A stretch of DNA of 64,000 bases from Eubacterium sp. MSJ-33 (GCF_022174665.1 NZ_CP076562.1:2124525-2188524); one strand, 5' to 3'. Counted from the first letter of the stretch, positions 1 through 10,464 are shown. Notes: a model not told the origin generated them from the letters alone. Numbers and translations: made by a program.

Positions 1-457
1 GGTCAATGACCTGTGAAGTTGGGTTGTTCGGGTTTCCCAGAATCACCAGATCAAGGTCATCTGTCAAATGGGATATGAAATCATCCATGTCTAAATGATA
101 ATCTTGGTTGATATCCATCTCATAAAAAACGGTTTCGCATCCGTATACAGACAATACATGTTCGTAATCTATAGCGGATGGAATTGGAAGTAATGCTTTT
201 TTGGGGGCAAGCAGCGCGACAAAGAGGCGAAGCAGGTCCGAACTGCCACTGCCGAGTACCAGATGCTCCGGAGCGCAACCGGCGTATGAGGCAATTGCAT
301 TTTTTAAAGGTTCATAATAGGTATCCGGATAGCATCCGACTGCATCAATGTTCTCTATGATTGCGCGTGTTACACTCTCCGGAACGCCAAGTGGATTACA
401 GTTTATATCATATCGGACAGTCTCATACTGTTCGATGCGAAGTGGCCCGTTATTCAT
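1..457 (-). CDS. PLP-dependent aminotransferase of HisC/CobD type (5' part, runs off the window)
   Basis: The first 152 codons are present and the C-terminal part lies beyond base 1. The start ATG at 457 is preceded on the minus strand by GGAGGATTTT, a clear ribosome binding site. Residues 19-25 (NCNPLGV) match the N-terminal asparagine-proline-leucine-glycine signature of histidinol-phosphate aminotransferase and threonine-phosphate decarboxylase. GSGSSDLL near residue 70 is the cofactor phosphate-binding loop, and NPNNPTS at 142-148 is the conserved fold-type I segment. The lysine that binds pyridoxal phosphate is outside the window. The missing half would be needed to separate HisC from CobD or a stand-alone aminotransferase. 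It is divergent from the next operon. Confidence 0.85.
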   Translation of the reverse strand, partial: MNNGPLRIEQYETVRYDINCNPLGVPESVTRAIIENIDAVGCYPDTYYEPLKNAIASYAGCAPEHLVLGSGSSDLLRLFVALLAPKKALLPIPSAIDYEHVLSVYGCETVFYEMDINQDYHLDMDDFISHLTDDLDLVILGNPNNPTSQVID

Positions 458-502
458 AAAATCCTCCTATACTAACAGAAACAAACCATTTATAACCCTG
501 TC

Positions 503-531
503 TTGAAAAAAGAAAGGGGGTTTGTTATAAT
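503..531 (+). promoter_or_regulatory. Sigma-A promoter of the DUF5717/DUF5716-like operon
   Basis: TTGAAA at 503-508 and TATAAT at 526-531 are separated by 17 bp. The leader of roughly 115 nt contains a small hairpin at about 549-570 (ATAGT/ACTAT stem). An AAGGAG site precedes the ATG at 652. I saw no riboswitch in this leader. Confidence 0.75.
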
Positions 532-651
532 GTGATATGTGTTAAAAGGGGATAGTGGGTGAACTATACCCTCTTACCGTTAATTATACCTATTAAACAG
601 ACGAATGACAAGTAGGATTTCAGTACGAAGCCAAGAAATAAAGGAGATACC

Positions 652-3600
652 ATGAAGGCGATAGTAGAGCATTATGCAAAGGGCGAATTTCAGGTAGACC
701 GGCCTGAGGTCGCTATATCGGAAAAGTTTTTAAAACTGAATATTGAATCGGGAACTTTGTATGAGGGTGTCTTCAAGGTAAGTAGTACGAACAGCCATGT
801 CATCAAAGCGATGGTATATGACAGCCGGTATATGCTGCGTTTCAACCAGCACACATTTATAGCAAAAACCTTTGATGTCGGATTCACATTTGATGCAACC
901 TGTCTGGAAGCAGGAAAGAATTACAAAGGACATATCAGTGTCATCACCGATGGCGGTGAATTTAAAATCATGTATGACATTGATATTACAACACCATATG
1001 TAAAGTATGGGGGTCAGAAAATTGACGACCTCTTTAAATTTGCAACCCTTGCCGAAAGTAACTGGTCAGAAGCTGCGCGTGTGTTTGTGCGTGATGATTT
1101 TAAACGGACATTTATCAATCGTGACCCGGTTATAAAGCAGATTTACAACAGCTTGATGGAAAGCCAGTCTGTGAATCAGGCACTTGAGGAGTTCCTTGTG
1201 TATGTGCATAAGAAACGTGCACTTACACTGTCTGTATCGAAGGCAAAGGTAAATCTGGAGTTCCCGGAGGAGCTTTCCAAGATATCGATTAATATTAGTA
1301 AGAATACATGGGGATACAGTAGTTCCACGGTTCGCTCTACGGAGGATTTTATCATTCCTGCAAGAAAGGTGATCACAAGTGCGGATTTCTACGGAAATCT
1401 GTATTCTCTGGATGTTCTGATTTCACCGGAGAATATTCCGGATGGTGTGACATCCGGAAGAATTATTATTGAAAATGTCTATCAGACCATCGAGATTGAA
1501 ATTAATCTGTCCAAACCGGCAGAAAAAGAAATCAAGATCTCAAAACCGGGAAGTAAGACACACTTGATCAAGACCAATCAGGTCCGTTTGATCAAGACTT
1601 ATATGGATTACCGGATGGGACGAATCCAGCTTCGGGAATACATCAGTACGACATTGTTTACATTTAATAATCTGGCACGCTATGTACCGGAAGAGGACCT
1701 CTATCGTCTTGGTACAATGCATATGAATATTATGCAGGGAGAGACGGAGAAGGTAGAGCAGGAGTTCCTTCGTATCGAAGCAGATGTTGATAATTCCGGT
1801 ATGAACAACAAACAGAGTTGCTATTATGCTTATTTAAAGGCGATGGTAAGCAAGGACCATCGGGCAACTGATCAGGCGCGGGAACTGATTCGCCGGAGTT
1901 ATTGCACAGAGGATGACAAGATTTTTTATTTTTGGCTGTTGTTGTTTGTGGATGATACTTATAACAATGACCAGACCGCATTGTATCGAGAAATAAGGAA
2001 TCTGTACGAGGGCGGTTACAATAGTCCTTTGATGTACATGGAATTGTGTGAGGTTTTGAACAACAATCCACTTTTGCTGAAACATATCACAGATCTTGAG
2101 GTCACAACAATTCGCTGGGGATTGCGCCATCAGTACCTGTCTGATGAGGTAATTGAGGCATTTATCCAGCTTGCAGCATCGTTCCGTACGTTTGATGCGA
2201 AGATCTTCGAGATTATGGATAGCATCTATTCCAAGAAAAAGAGTGATGAAGTACTGTCAAGTATCTGTTCAATGCTGATTAGTGCAGGAAAACTGGACAA
2301 CAAATACCATCGGTTCTACCGGGATGCAGTCGAGCGGAATCTGAAGTTTATCGGATTGAATGAGTGTTTTGTCAAGAGTATGAATTTTTCCAGATACGAT
2401 CTGATTCCGCAGTCGGTTTTGATGTATCTGAATTATAAGAATACACTTTCGGAAAAAGAGCTTGCGTATTTATATGCAAACGTGATTTATAACAAATCCC
2501 AGCATATGAAGGTGTACCATGAATATGCGACAACAATGCAGGATTTCATGGAGAATATGATCATCAGTGGGAAGGTCAGTGATGATCTGACTGTATTATA
2601 TGATGAATTCTTAGAGCCGGAGACGGTCAGCCCGATGTATGCAAGCAAACTGATCAACATTATTTTCCGGAGAAAACTTGTCTGCTTCAATAAAGGTGTT
2701 CGTGCCGTGATCGTCACACATCAGGAGTTAGAAGAGGTCCAGCGTGTACCAATCGTAAATGGTGAAGCGTATGTGGAGATCTTGTCGAATACCGCATCTA
2801 TCATCTTCGAGGATGGCGCCGGAAACCGTTATGCAGGATCCATTCCGTATCGGTTGGAGCGAATTGTAGACGAGAACGCATATATGGATATCTGCTGCAA
2901 ATACAGTCCGAGGGATTACCGGGTGTTGCTGCACAATTATGAGCAGCTTGGTGATTTTACTTTTAAGAAGGCAATAGAAGTAAACGCCGCGCGGGATATT
3001 GTCAACTGTGATGAGATCTCATACGACTACAAGCAGCAGGCATATCTGAATATTATTGAGTATTACCACGAGAATCTGGATAACGAGGTTCTCACGAAAT
3101 ATCTGGAAAAACTGGACATTGAATACTTAAATCATGCAAATGCGCGTGTGATGATTGCGTACATGGTTGATATGAACATGTTCGATAAGGCATTCCAGGC
3201 GGTGAAGTTGTATGGCTTTGATGAGATCGACAGCGAGGAACTGTATCGTCTGGCGGATTATGGTGTGGAGGATAGCAACGGATTCTTAAATGAAGACCTG
3301 CTTTCAATTTGTATCCACCTGTATAAATCTGGTAAGGTTAATGAACGGATTCTTGTCTATATCATCAATCATTATAAGGGTGATTTGGAAGAACTGGCAG
3401 GTATCTTTAAGACGGTGCGTAATCGTGTCAGGGATATTTCTCTGCTGGCAGAAAATACATTGGCACAGATGATGTTTGCGATGGGAAATGTTGAGTACAT
3501 CTACGACATCTTTACTGCATACTATGCAGGCAGAAATCGGGGACTTGTTGTGAAGGCGTTCCTGCGTTTTGCATGTTATAATTATCTGATTAAGGATGCA

Positions 3601-4218
3601 CAGATACCAAGCGGTGTCTTTGACTGCCTGTATCAGGAGATACAGAAGGGCAATATTGAAGATGAGATTTCGCGTATGTCGATGCTGCATCATTTCTCTA
3701 AGCTGGACCGCTACACAGCGGAGCAGAAGACATGGATCAAGGATGCGGTAGGAAAATTCATGGATGCAGGAAAGCTGCTTCCGTTTTATAAGAGCTTTCA
3801 GTCATTTATTAAATTGCCGCAGGATGTCATGTTAAAGACATATCTGATCTATAAGAGTGAACCGGGCAAGCAGGTGACAGTCAAGTATGCATTTGATACC
3901 GGATCCAGACAGAATCTGATTTATAAGACAGAGCTTCTGGATGAGATGATTCCGGGTATGTATGTGAAGGAATATGTGGTGTTCCACGGCGAACGTCTGG
4001 TATATGAGATTTCGGATGATAAGCAGGGCACTTCTTATGTGGTGGAGAGTGAATCACTGAAGTCCAAAGCGTTTAACCGCAAGGATCGTAACCGTTTCGA
4101 GATTATTAACAGTATGCTTGTCAATCAGGAGATGCGTGAGGACAATGAGCTTTTAGAGACATTGGATGTATATTTGAATACGGTACATCTGTTTGAAGAG
4201 AATTTGAGTATACTGTAA
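652..4218 (+). CDS. Large helical-repeat protein, DUF5717-like, first gene of a four-gene operon
   Basis: This 1188-residue protein has no signal peptide and no membrane segment, so it is expected in the cytoplasm. Residues 1 to about 310 look beta-rich (alternating short hydrophobic strands). The long middle, about 315-1050, is rich in regular amphipathic helices of tetratricopeptide-like character. The last 120 residues return to beta structure. From memory the sequence style matches the Lachnospiraceae family called DUF5717; this was not checked. No catalytic motif was recognised. It sits 64 bases upstream of an Hsp70-like protein and probably shares its transcript, so it may be its scaffold or partner. 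The biochemical function is unknown. Confidence 0.8.
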   Translation: MKAIVEHYAKGEFQVDRPEVAISEKFLKLNIESGTLYEGVFKVSSTNSHVIKAMVYDSRYMLRFNQHTFIAKTFDVGFTFDATCLEAGKNYKGHISVITDGGEFKIMYDIDITTPYVKYGGQKIDDLFKFATLAESNWSEAARVFVRDDFKRTFINRDPVIKQIYNSLMESQSVNQALEEFLVYVHKKRALTLSVSKAKVNLEFPEELSKISINISKNTWGYSSSTVRSTEDFIIPARKVITSADFYGNLYSLDVLISPENIPDGVTSGRIIIENVYQTIEIEINLSKPAEKEIKISKPGSKTHLIKTNQVRLIKTYMDYRMGRIQLREYISTTLFTFNNLARYVPEEDLYRLGTMHMNIMQGETEKVEQEFLRIEADVDNSGMNNKQSCYYAYLKAMVSKDHRATDQARELIRRSYCTEDDKIFYFWLLLFVDDTYNNDQTALYREIRNLYEGGYNSPLMYMELCEVLNNNPLLLKHITDLEVTTIRWGLRHQYLSDEVIEAFIQLAASFRTFDAKIFEIMDSIYSKKKSDEVLSSICSMLISAGKLDNKYHRFYRDAVERNLKFIGLNECFVKSMNFSRYDLIPQSVLMYLNYKNTLSEKELAYLYANVIYNKSQHMKVYHEYATTMQDFMENMIISGKVSDDLTVLYDEFLEPETVSPMYASKLINIIFRRKLVCFNKGVRAVIVTHQELEEVQRVPIVNGEAYVEILSNTASIIFEDGAGNRYAGSIPYRLERIVDENAYMDICCKYSPRDYRVLLHNYEQLGDFTFKKAIEVNAARDIVNCDEISYDYKQQAYLNIIEYYHENLDNEVLTKYLEKLDIEYLNHANARVMIAYMVDMNMFDKAFQAVKLYGFDEIDSEELYRLADYGVEDSNGFLNEDLLSICIHLYKSGKVNERILVYIINHYKGDLEELAGIFKTVRNRVRDISLLAENTLAQMMFAMGNVEYIYDIFTAYYAGRNRGLVVKAFLRFACYNYLIKDAQIPSGVFDCLYQEIQKGNIEDEISRMSMLHHFSKLDRYTAEQKTWIKDAVGKFMDAGKLLPFYKSFQSFIKLPQDVMLKTYLIYKSEPGKQVTVKYAFDTGSRQNLIYKTELLDEMIPGMYVKEYVVFHGERLVYEISDDKQGTSYVVESESLKSKAFNRKDRNRFEIINSMLVNQEMREDNELLETLDVYLNTVHLFEENLSIL

Positions 4219-4282
4219 TATCTCAGGGAAACCTGCGTATTGCAAGGCACAGAAATGGATAGAAGTACGAAAGGAAGAAGAC

Positions 4283-5536
4283 ATGTCAGAGGCATATTAT
4301 ATAGGTATGGATTTGTGCTCGGATTCCACGCAGATCAGTTTTTATAACGATATCTCGCGGGAACCGGAGACAGTCAACCAATTGAATAATAAAGAAACGT
4401 ATATGATGCCGAACATCCTGTTCTTCGGGTTAGAGACCGGAGAGTGGTATGTTGGTTCTGAAGCTTCTGAGGCACGATTCAAGGAACAGGGTATTGTATT
4501 GGATGAACTGTTTCAGAATGCCCGAAGCGAGGAGACCGTCGAGGTGCATAATACGCGATACAGTTACAGAAAGCTGTTTTTGATGATGCTCAAGATGCAT
4601 GTCGATTCTTTCCTGTATCGCTATGAAGGGGCGACGGTAAAAAAACTTGTAATTACGATTCCGGAATATAACAAGGATCTGTTCCGCGTGCTTTCAACCT
4701 TCTACAAAGAACTTGGAGTGGAGAAGGAACAAGTGGAGATTACAAGTCATCTTGACAGTGGCTTGTATTATATTTTCAATCAGGATGAAAGTCTGAGAAC
4801 AAACAGTGTTGGATTATTTGATTACAATACAGATGGACTTCATTATTATAGAATCGATATCTCACATGGTCAGGAGCTGAATACGATCAGCGTGACACAT
4901 GAGGATTATTCCGAGAACTTCAATCTGGCAGCATTTGGTGGGGATAATATCCTGATGGATGTTACATTTGCAAAGATTGTTGCGAACGAGACAAAAAAGA
5001 CATATATTTCGTCTATTTATCTGACTGGGCTTGGATTTTCGGAGAAGTGGCTGAACAAGTCGCGCGAGCTGCTGACGCAGGGCAGACGTGTATTTGCCGG
5101 ACAGAATATATATACGAAGGGTGCCTGCTACAAGGCAGTCGGTGGCGAATATGGTGAGTTTTATAAAAAATATTTTGTAGAGACAAAAGAAAATGTGATC
5201 TTTGATGTGGGAATTTCTTCGGAGGATGAAGAAGACAGATTTATTCCGATTGCTCTGGGTGGCAGACAGTGGTACAACATCCATGGCAAGATAAGTATTA
5301 TATTGGATGACACAGATTCTTTGACACTGGTATACAGAAACCGAAAGACCGGGGAGGAAGAACGTGAAGTTGTGAAACTGCATGGAATTCCGAAGCGCCC
5401 GAACAAGACGTCAAAATTTTCTGTTGAGGTGGAATTTGAAAATCCGCATCATGGCGCATTTATCATTAAGGATGTCGGGTTTGGAAAATTATTTCCGACC
5501 ACGAACAAGATTTATCGTAAGGAGTTTGATGTTTAA
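4283..5536 (+). CDS. Hsp70/actin-fold ATPase-like protein, DUF5716-like
   Basis: The protein has 417 residues. The N-terminus YYIGMDLCSDSTQISFY resembles the phosphate-1 loop of Hsp70, FtsA and related actin-fold ATPases. A second strand segment with FDYNTDGL near residue 180, and IYLTGLGFSEKWL followed by KGACYKA near residue 280, fit the phosphate-2 and adenosine regions. The C-terminal 110 residues are beta-rich, as in substrate-binding parts of Hsp70 relatives. It matches the family I remember as DUF5716. The start has AAGGAAGAAG upstream. The stop codon shares one base with the next start (TAATG), so translation is probably coupled. It likely works as a nucleotide-dependent component of the complex encoded by this operon; its substrate is unknown. 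Confidence 0.75.
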   Translation: MSEAYYIGMDLCSDSTQISFYNDISREPETVNQLNNKETYMMPNILFFGLETGEWYVGSEASEARFKEQGIVLDELFQNARSEETVEVHNTRYSYRKLFLMMLKMHVDSFLYRYEGATVKKLVITIPEYNKDLFRVLSTFYKELGVEKEQVEITSHLDSGLYYIFNQDESLRTNSVGLFDYNTDGLHYYRIDISHGQELNTISVTHEDYSENFNLAAFGGDNILMDVTFAKIVANETKKTYISSIYLTGLGFSEKWLNKSRELLTQGRRVFAGQNIYTKGACYKAVGGEYGEFYKKYFVETKENVIFDVGISSEDEEDRFIPIALGGRQWYNIHGKISIILDDTDSLTLVYRNRKTGEEEREVVKLHGIPKRPNKTSKFSVEVEFENPHHGAFIIKDVGFGKLFPTTNKIYRKEFDV

Positions 5537-6369
5537 TGTCAAAAATTATCTTATGTACAAGAAAGGAAGCATCGCATCCGTTTATCTTCCTGAATACAAA
5601 GGTGGAAATCAACACCTACGAGGAGCTTTGCTTTTATATCTACAATAATACCGTGCTAATCTCGAAATCTTCGCTTTCAGAGAAGCTTTTTGACTGGATT
5701 CGGGATGAGCTGGATATGCCGGAGCTTGCAGCAAAGCTGGTGGCACTTTCGAACAAGGCGACATTTGCACAGGATCTGCTTGTGGAAATCCTGAATGCGG
5801 GGGATTATTATACGCCGGATGAGATTGCAACTTATGTGGAAGCATGGCAGAAATATCGCAGGCTGACTGCGAGCCAGCGCAAGAAACTGAAAGCGGACAG
5901 CTATCTTGGCTATCGCAGATACATTAAGGCAGCATCTATTTATGATGAGATTTTGGACAATCAGCAGGATATTACGGACAAGGTATTCTTAGGAAATGTC
6001 TATCATAACCGTGGGGTGGCGGCTGCCAACAACATGGATGTGGAGGATGCAAAACACTATTTCATGAAAGCGTATGAATTGAATGGAAACGAGGAAAGTC
6101 TGCGCAGTTATCTGATTGTATTTTCTGCAGGTAATGATGCAACGACACTGAAGCAGGAGATGCGCAAGTTTGACCTCGATGATGATAATTTCGAGAATCT
6201 GATGATTGAGATTGGAGATTCCAATGAAGATGTTCGTGAGATGACGATTTTCTCTATGTTACAGCGTGCGGTATATAATCGTATGAATAAGGACATGATT
6301 GATTACGATAAAAGAATGGATATTATACTTGGACAATTGAAGGATGAATTCAGAGAGCAGGCGATTTGA
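5536..6369 (+). CDS. TPR-like cytoplasmic protein of unknown function
   Basis: The 277-residue protein starts on the last base of the previous stop codon. Its first 55 residues are beta-rich (HPFIFLNTKVEINTYEELCFY). The rest is helical, with a tetratricopeptide-like stretch at about 130-190 that includes an NRGVAAANNMDVEDAKHYF helix pair. There is no signal peptide and no catalytic motif. Overlap at both ends with its neighbours (TAATG and TGATG) implies fixed stoichiometry with the Hsp70-like protein and the membrane protein downstream. I do not recognise a named family. Confidence 0.75.
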   Translation: MSKIILCTRKEASHPFIFLNTKVEINTYEELCFYIYNNTVLISKSSLSEKLFDWIRDELDMPELAAKLVALSNKATFAQDLLVEILNAGDYYTPDEIATYVEAWQKYRRLTASQRKKLKADSYLGYRRYIKAASIYDEILDNQQDITDKVFLGNVYHNRGVAAANNMDVEDAKHYFMKAYELNGNEESLRSYLIVFSAGNDATTLKQEMRKFDLDDDNFENLMIEIGDSNEDVREMTIFSMLQRAVYNRMNKDMIDYDKRMDIILGQLKDEFREQAI

Positions 6370-7655
6370 TGGGAATGTTTCAGAAAATCAAGGCATATCT
6401 AGATGAAGACGATGCCGAATATGACGCCTTGATTGAAGAACAGGAACGCATGCGGGAAGAACGCAGAAAGCGGAAAAATCAGTCAAGAGCGGAGCGTAAC
6501 AAAGAGAAAGCGAAGCGTGCAGCACAAAAGGCTGTGTTGAAGGATCGTGTCGATCCGGAGATTCGAAATGAAGTCAAAGAGACGGTATCTTCAAATAGGG
6601 AGAGAAAGACCGTTGGTGATTTCTGTGAGCAGTTGGTTGATGTGAAGTATCACATGGAAGATATGCGGCAGGAGTATAAGCTCGTGACAGATTATCTGGT
6701 GGATATTCAACGGATTGAGGAACTGCCGGTGAACCTTGCGGAGGATATTGTGGATACTGCACAGGAAATCGAGAAGCTTGATGGCAATCGAGCCCAATAT
6801 CAGCAGTCAGAGACTCTGCTTACGACAGAGCAGTATCGTACAATGCAGCGGTTGGAAAAAGAAATTCCTGATACGATTCGCAATCTCAATGATATGGAGA
6901 TGCGGGATTCCATGCTGAAAAACGATATGGGGTATCTGGAAGGGGAAAAAGAAGATTTGAAGTATTCCCGTGTGGAAGATACAGACCGTGCGGACCGGAT
7001 TCGCGGAGCGCTGATTGTCGTTTTGGTACTTTTCCTTCTGGTCAGTATTACGTTATTTGTGGTGGCATTGGCATCCAAGCAGGATGTGACGCTGCCCGCA
7101 GCAATTGAGGGAACCATAGCGGTTATCTGTTTTGCGGGATGTTATATACGATATGCCAATATCAGCCGGCGCGTGCGGGAGACCGATGCAAAGCTGCAAC
7201 GTGCAGTATCGCTTTTGAACAAAGTGAAAGCAAAATATGTCAATAATACAAATACATTGGATTATATATATGAGAAATATGGTGTAAATTCCGGGAAAGA
7301 ACTAATGTTTCAATGGGATTTATACAACCAGATGCAGCGGGATGCGAAAAAATATTCACAGGCAAGTGAAAGTTATTATCTGGCCTGTGACCGGCTGGTA
7401 AAACAGCTTTCGGATGTGGGAGTAACGGATCCGATGGTGTGGAAGAATCAGACAAATGCACTGATTGACCGACGAGAGATGGTTGAGATTAAACATGGCT
7501 TGAATGTGCGGCGTCAGAAGATCCGCGAGAAGATGGCAAGCTGTGAGAAAATCCGCGAGAATGCCATGACAGCATTGAAGACAAGTATTGCGGCAAATCC
7601 TGGTATTGAAAGTTATATTCGGGAACTGCTTGCCACGTATAATCTGGAATTATAA
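6369..7655 (+). CDS. Coiled-coil protein with two membrane segments, last gene of the operon
   Basis: The ATG at 6369 overlaps the upstream stop codon (TGATG). The 429-residue product is highly charged at the N-terminus (Arg/Lys/Glu-rich, about 15-65) and then forms coiled coil to about residue 200. Two hydrophobic segments lie near 213-235 and 245-262, and a second coiled coil runs to the end. Such an arrangement puts both coiled coils on the cytoplasmic side and could anchor the other three proteins to the membrane. It has no known motif. An in-frame TTG lies one codon earlier but the ATG is better placed. Confidence 0.75.
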   Translation: MGMFQKIKAYLDEDDAEYDALIEEQERMREERRKRKNQSRAERNKEKAKRAAQKAVLKDRVDPEIRNEVKETVSSNRERKTVGDFCEQLVDVKYHMEDMRQEYKLVTDYLVDIQRIEELPVNLAEDIVDTAQEIEKLDGNRAQYQQSETLLTTEQYRTMQRLEKEIPDTIRNLNDMEMRDSMLKNDMGYLEGEKEDLKYSRVEDTDRADRIRGALIVVLVLFLLVSITLFVVALASKQDVTLPAAIEGTIAVICFAGCYIRYANISRRVRETDAKLQRAVSLLNKVKAKYVNNTNTLDYIYEKYGVNSGKELMFQWDLYNQMQRDAKKYSQASESYYLACDRLVKQLSDVGVTDPMVWKNQTNALIDRREMVEIKHGLNVRRQKIREKMASCEKIRENAMTALKTSIAANPGIESYIRELLATYNLEL

Positions 7656-7740
7656 AACAGGGCCGCATATACATTGTATTAAGAAGTTTGATTGTGTAGT
7701 TGTACTGCACGATATCATTCATATATGGAGGAAGAAAGAA

Positions 7741-10419
7741 ATGGCTAAGGAATTAGAGAAGAACTACAACCCGGCGGAGATTGAGCCGCGTCTGTATGAA
7801 AAATGGGTTGAAAACAAATATTTTCATGCGGAGGTAGACCGGAGTAAAAAGCCGTTCACAATTGTGATGCCACCACCGAATATTACAGGACAGCTGCACA
7901 TGGGCCATGCGCTCGATAACACCATGCAGGATATTCTTATCCGTTTTAAGCGGATGCAGGGGTACAATGCACTGTGGCAGCCGGGAACCGATCATGCCGC
8001 AATTGCAACAGAGGTTAAGGTAATTGAGGCACTGAAAAAGGAAGGCATTGACAAGGAAGACCTTGGACGTGAGAAGTTTTTGGAGCGTGTCTGGGACTGG
8101 CGTAGAGAATACGGCGGTAAGATTGTCAACCAGTTGAAGAAGATGGGCTCATCTGCGGACTGGGATCGTGAGCGTTTCACGATGGATGAAGGCAATAATA
8201 AGGCAGTTACAGAGGTATTCTGTAAACTGTATGAAAAAGGATATATGTATCGTGGATCCCGTATTGTAAACTGGTGTCCGGTCTGTCAGACATCCATTTC
8301 TGATGCAGAGGTTGTGCATGAGGAGCAGGATGGTTTTTTCTGGCATATCAATTATCCGGTAGTAGGAGAGGAAGGCAGGTTTGTAGAGATCGCAACGACT
8401 CGACCGGAGACATTACTCGGAGATACTGCTGTCGCAGTAAATCCTGAGGATGAGCGATACAAGGATATCGTTGGCAAGATGCTGAAACTGCCACTGACCG
8501 ATCGCGAGATTCCGGTGATTGCCGATGAGTATGTAGATAAAGATTTTGGAACCGGATGTGTAAAGATTACACCGGCACATGATCCGAACGATTTTGAAGT
8601 CGGAAAACGTCATGACCTTGCGGAAATTAATATTTTAAATGATGATGCAACAATCAATAATCTTGGCGGTAAGTATGCAGGCATGGACCGATACGAAGCA
8701 AGAAAGGCAATGGTTGACGATCTTGATGCACTCGGACTTCTCGTAAAGGTTGTACCACATAAGCATATGGTCGGTACACATGACCGTTGTAAGACGACGG
8801 TAGAGCCGCTTGTAAAGCCACAGTGGTTCGTGAAGATGAGCGAGATGGCAAAACCGGCAAAAGAAGCGGTTGTAAGCGGCAAGCTGAAGCTGATTCCGGA
8901 GCGTATGGACAAGACATACTACAACTGGCTGGATAATATCCGTGACTGGTGTGTATCCAGACAGCTCTGGTGGGGACACCGGATTCCGGCATATTACTGT
9001 CAGGATTGTGGTGAGACGATCGTATCGAAGGAAACTGTCTGCACCTGTCCAAAATGTGGAAGCAACAATATAAAGCAGGACGAGGACACACTGGATACAT
9101 GGTTCTCATCTGCACTCTGGCCATTTTCTACACTCGGCTGGCCGGACAAGACAGAAGATCTGGATTACTTCTTCCCAACAGATGTACTTGTAACGGGATA
9201 CGACATTATCTTCTTCTGGGTCATCCGTATGGTATTCTCATCGATCGAGCAGACAGGCAAGCTTCCGTTCCACACGGTACTCTTCCATGGTCTGGTCAGA
9301 GACGATCAGGGACGTAAGATGAGTAAATCCCTTGGAAATGGTATCGATCCGCTGGAGGTCATCGACAAGTATGGTGCAGATGCGCTTCGTTTCACATTGA
9401 TTACCGGAAATGCACCGGGTAACGACATGCGTTTCTACTGGGAGAGAGTGGAAGCAAGCCGTAACTTTGCGAATAAGATCTGGAACGCATCCAGATTTAT
9501 CATGATGAATATTGAGAAGGCTGATATCACAGGTATTGATGCTGCTATGACAGCCGATGTCGATGCAGCTATGAAGCAGTATGGATTCACACTCGCAGAT
9601 AAGTGGATTTTATCTAAGATGAATGATCTCGTACAGGAAGTGACAGACAACATGGAGAAGTTCGAGCTTGGTATCGCGGTATCAAAGCTTTACGATTTCC
9701 TTTGGGAGGAGTTCTGTGACTGGTATATTGAGATGGTAAAACCAAGACTCTGGAATGACGCCGATGAGACAAAGGCAGCAGCACTCTGGACACTCAAAAC
9801 AGTGCTTACAACCGGTTTGAAGCTGTTGCATCCATATATGCCATTTGTTACAGAGGAGATCTTCTGTACATTGACGGACGAGGAATCAATCATGATTTCC
9901 AAGTGGCCGGAATATGATAAGGCATTTGATTTCAAGGCAGATGAAGCAGCCGTAGATAAGATCAAGGAAGCCGTACGCGGTATCCGTAATGTACGTACAG
10001 AGATGAATGTTGCACCGAGCAGAAAAGCAAGCGTGTATGTTGTATCTCCAAAGGAAGACATTCGTGCAATCTTTACAGCAAGTACAAACTTCTTCGCTAT
10101 GCTTGGTTATGCAAATGAAGTACATGTGCAGGCGGATAAGAGCGGAATTGCAGATGATGCGGTATCGGTTGTAATCCATGATGCAGCAATCTACATCCCA
10201 TTTGCAGAGCTTGTTGATATCGAGAAGGAGATTGAGCGTCTGACGAAGGAACAGACAAAGTTAGAGGCTGAGATCAAGCGTGCATCCGGTATGCTTGCAA
10301 ATCCAAAGTTTGTAGATAAGGCACCTGCAGCAAAGGTTGAGGAAGAGCGTGCAAAGCTGCAGAAGTATACAGAGACATTGGAGCAGGTAAAGGAAAGACT
10401 TGCGAATATCGCAAAATAG
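7741..10419 (+). CDS. valS: Valyl-tRNA synthetase
   Basis: The protein charges tRNA-Val with valine. At 892 residues it has the usual bacterial length. It has the class I HIGH-type motif in PNITGQLHMGH near residue 45 and the KMSKS loop (GRKMSKSLGNG) near residue 520. A large editing insertion lies between them, with cysteine pairs (CPVC, CQDC, CPKC). An anticodon-binding domain follows, then the C-terminal coiled-coil arm (IEKEIERLTKEQTKLEAEI). The ATG at 7741 has GGAGGAAGAAAGAA upstream; the open frame extends further upstream but without family similarity. The 85-base gap before it is too short for a T-box leader and none is visible. Confidence 0.97.
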   Translation: MAKELEKNYNPAEIEPRLYEKWVENKYFHAEVDRSKKPFTIVMPPPNITGQLHMGHALDNTMQDILIRFKRMQGYNALWQPGTDHAAIATEVKVIEALKKEGIDKEDLGREKFLERVWDWRREYGGKIVNQLKKMGSSADWDRERFTMDEGNNKAVTEVFCKLYEKGYMYRGSRIVNWCPVCQTSISDAEVVHEEQDGFFWHINYPVVGEEGRFVEIATTRPETLLGDTAVAVNPEDERYKDIVGKMLKLPLTDREIPVIADEYVDKDFGTGCVKITPAHDPNDFEVGKRHDLAEINILNDDATINNLGGKYAGMDRYEARKAMVDDLDALGLLVKVVPHKHMVGTHDRCKTTVEPLVKPQWFVKMSEMAKPAKEAVVSGKLKLIPERMDKTYYNWLDNIRDWCVSRQLWWGHRIPAYYCQDCGETIVSKETVCTCPKCGSNNIKQDEDTLDTWFSSALWPFSTLGWPDKTEDLDYFFPTDVLVTGYDIIFFWVIRMVFSSIEQTGKLPFHTVLFHGLVRDDQGRKMSKSLGNGIDPLEVIDKYGADALRFTLITGNAPGNDMRFYWERVEASRNFANKIWNASRFIMMNIEKADITGIDAAMTADVDAAMKQYGFTLADKWILSKMNDLVQEVTDNMEKFELGIAVSKLYDFLWEEFCDWYIEMVKPRLWNDADETKAAALWTLKTVLTTGLKLLHPYMPFVTEEIFCTLTDEESIMISKWPEYDKAFDFKADEAAVDKIKEAVRGIRNVRTEMNVAPSRKASVYVVSPKEDIRAIFTASTNFFAMLGYANEVHVQADKSGIADDAVSVVIHDAAIYIPFAELVDIEKEIERLTKEQTKLEAEIKRASGMLANPKFVDKAPAAKVEEERAKLQKYTETLEQVKERLANIAK

Positions 10420-10464
10420 TCACTGGGAGAGGCCGTTTGATGAAACGGTGACAGGTGAGAATCG

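Noticed and set aside
7656-7740. T-box leader before valS (also sought before trpS at 18259-18342)
   Set aside because: The gaps are too short and contain no T-box consensus or specifier hairpin.
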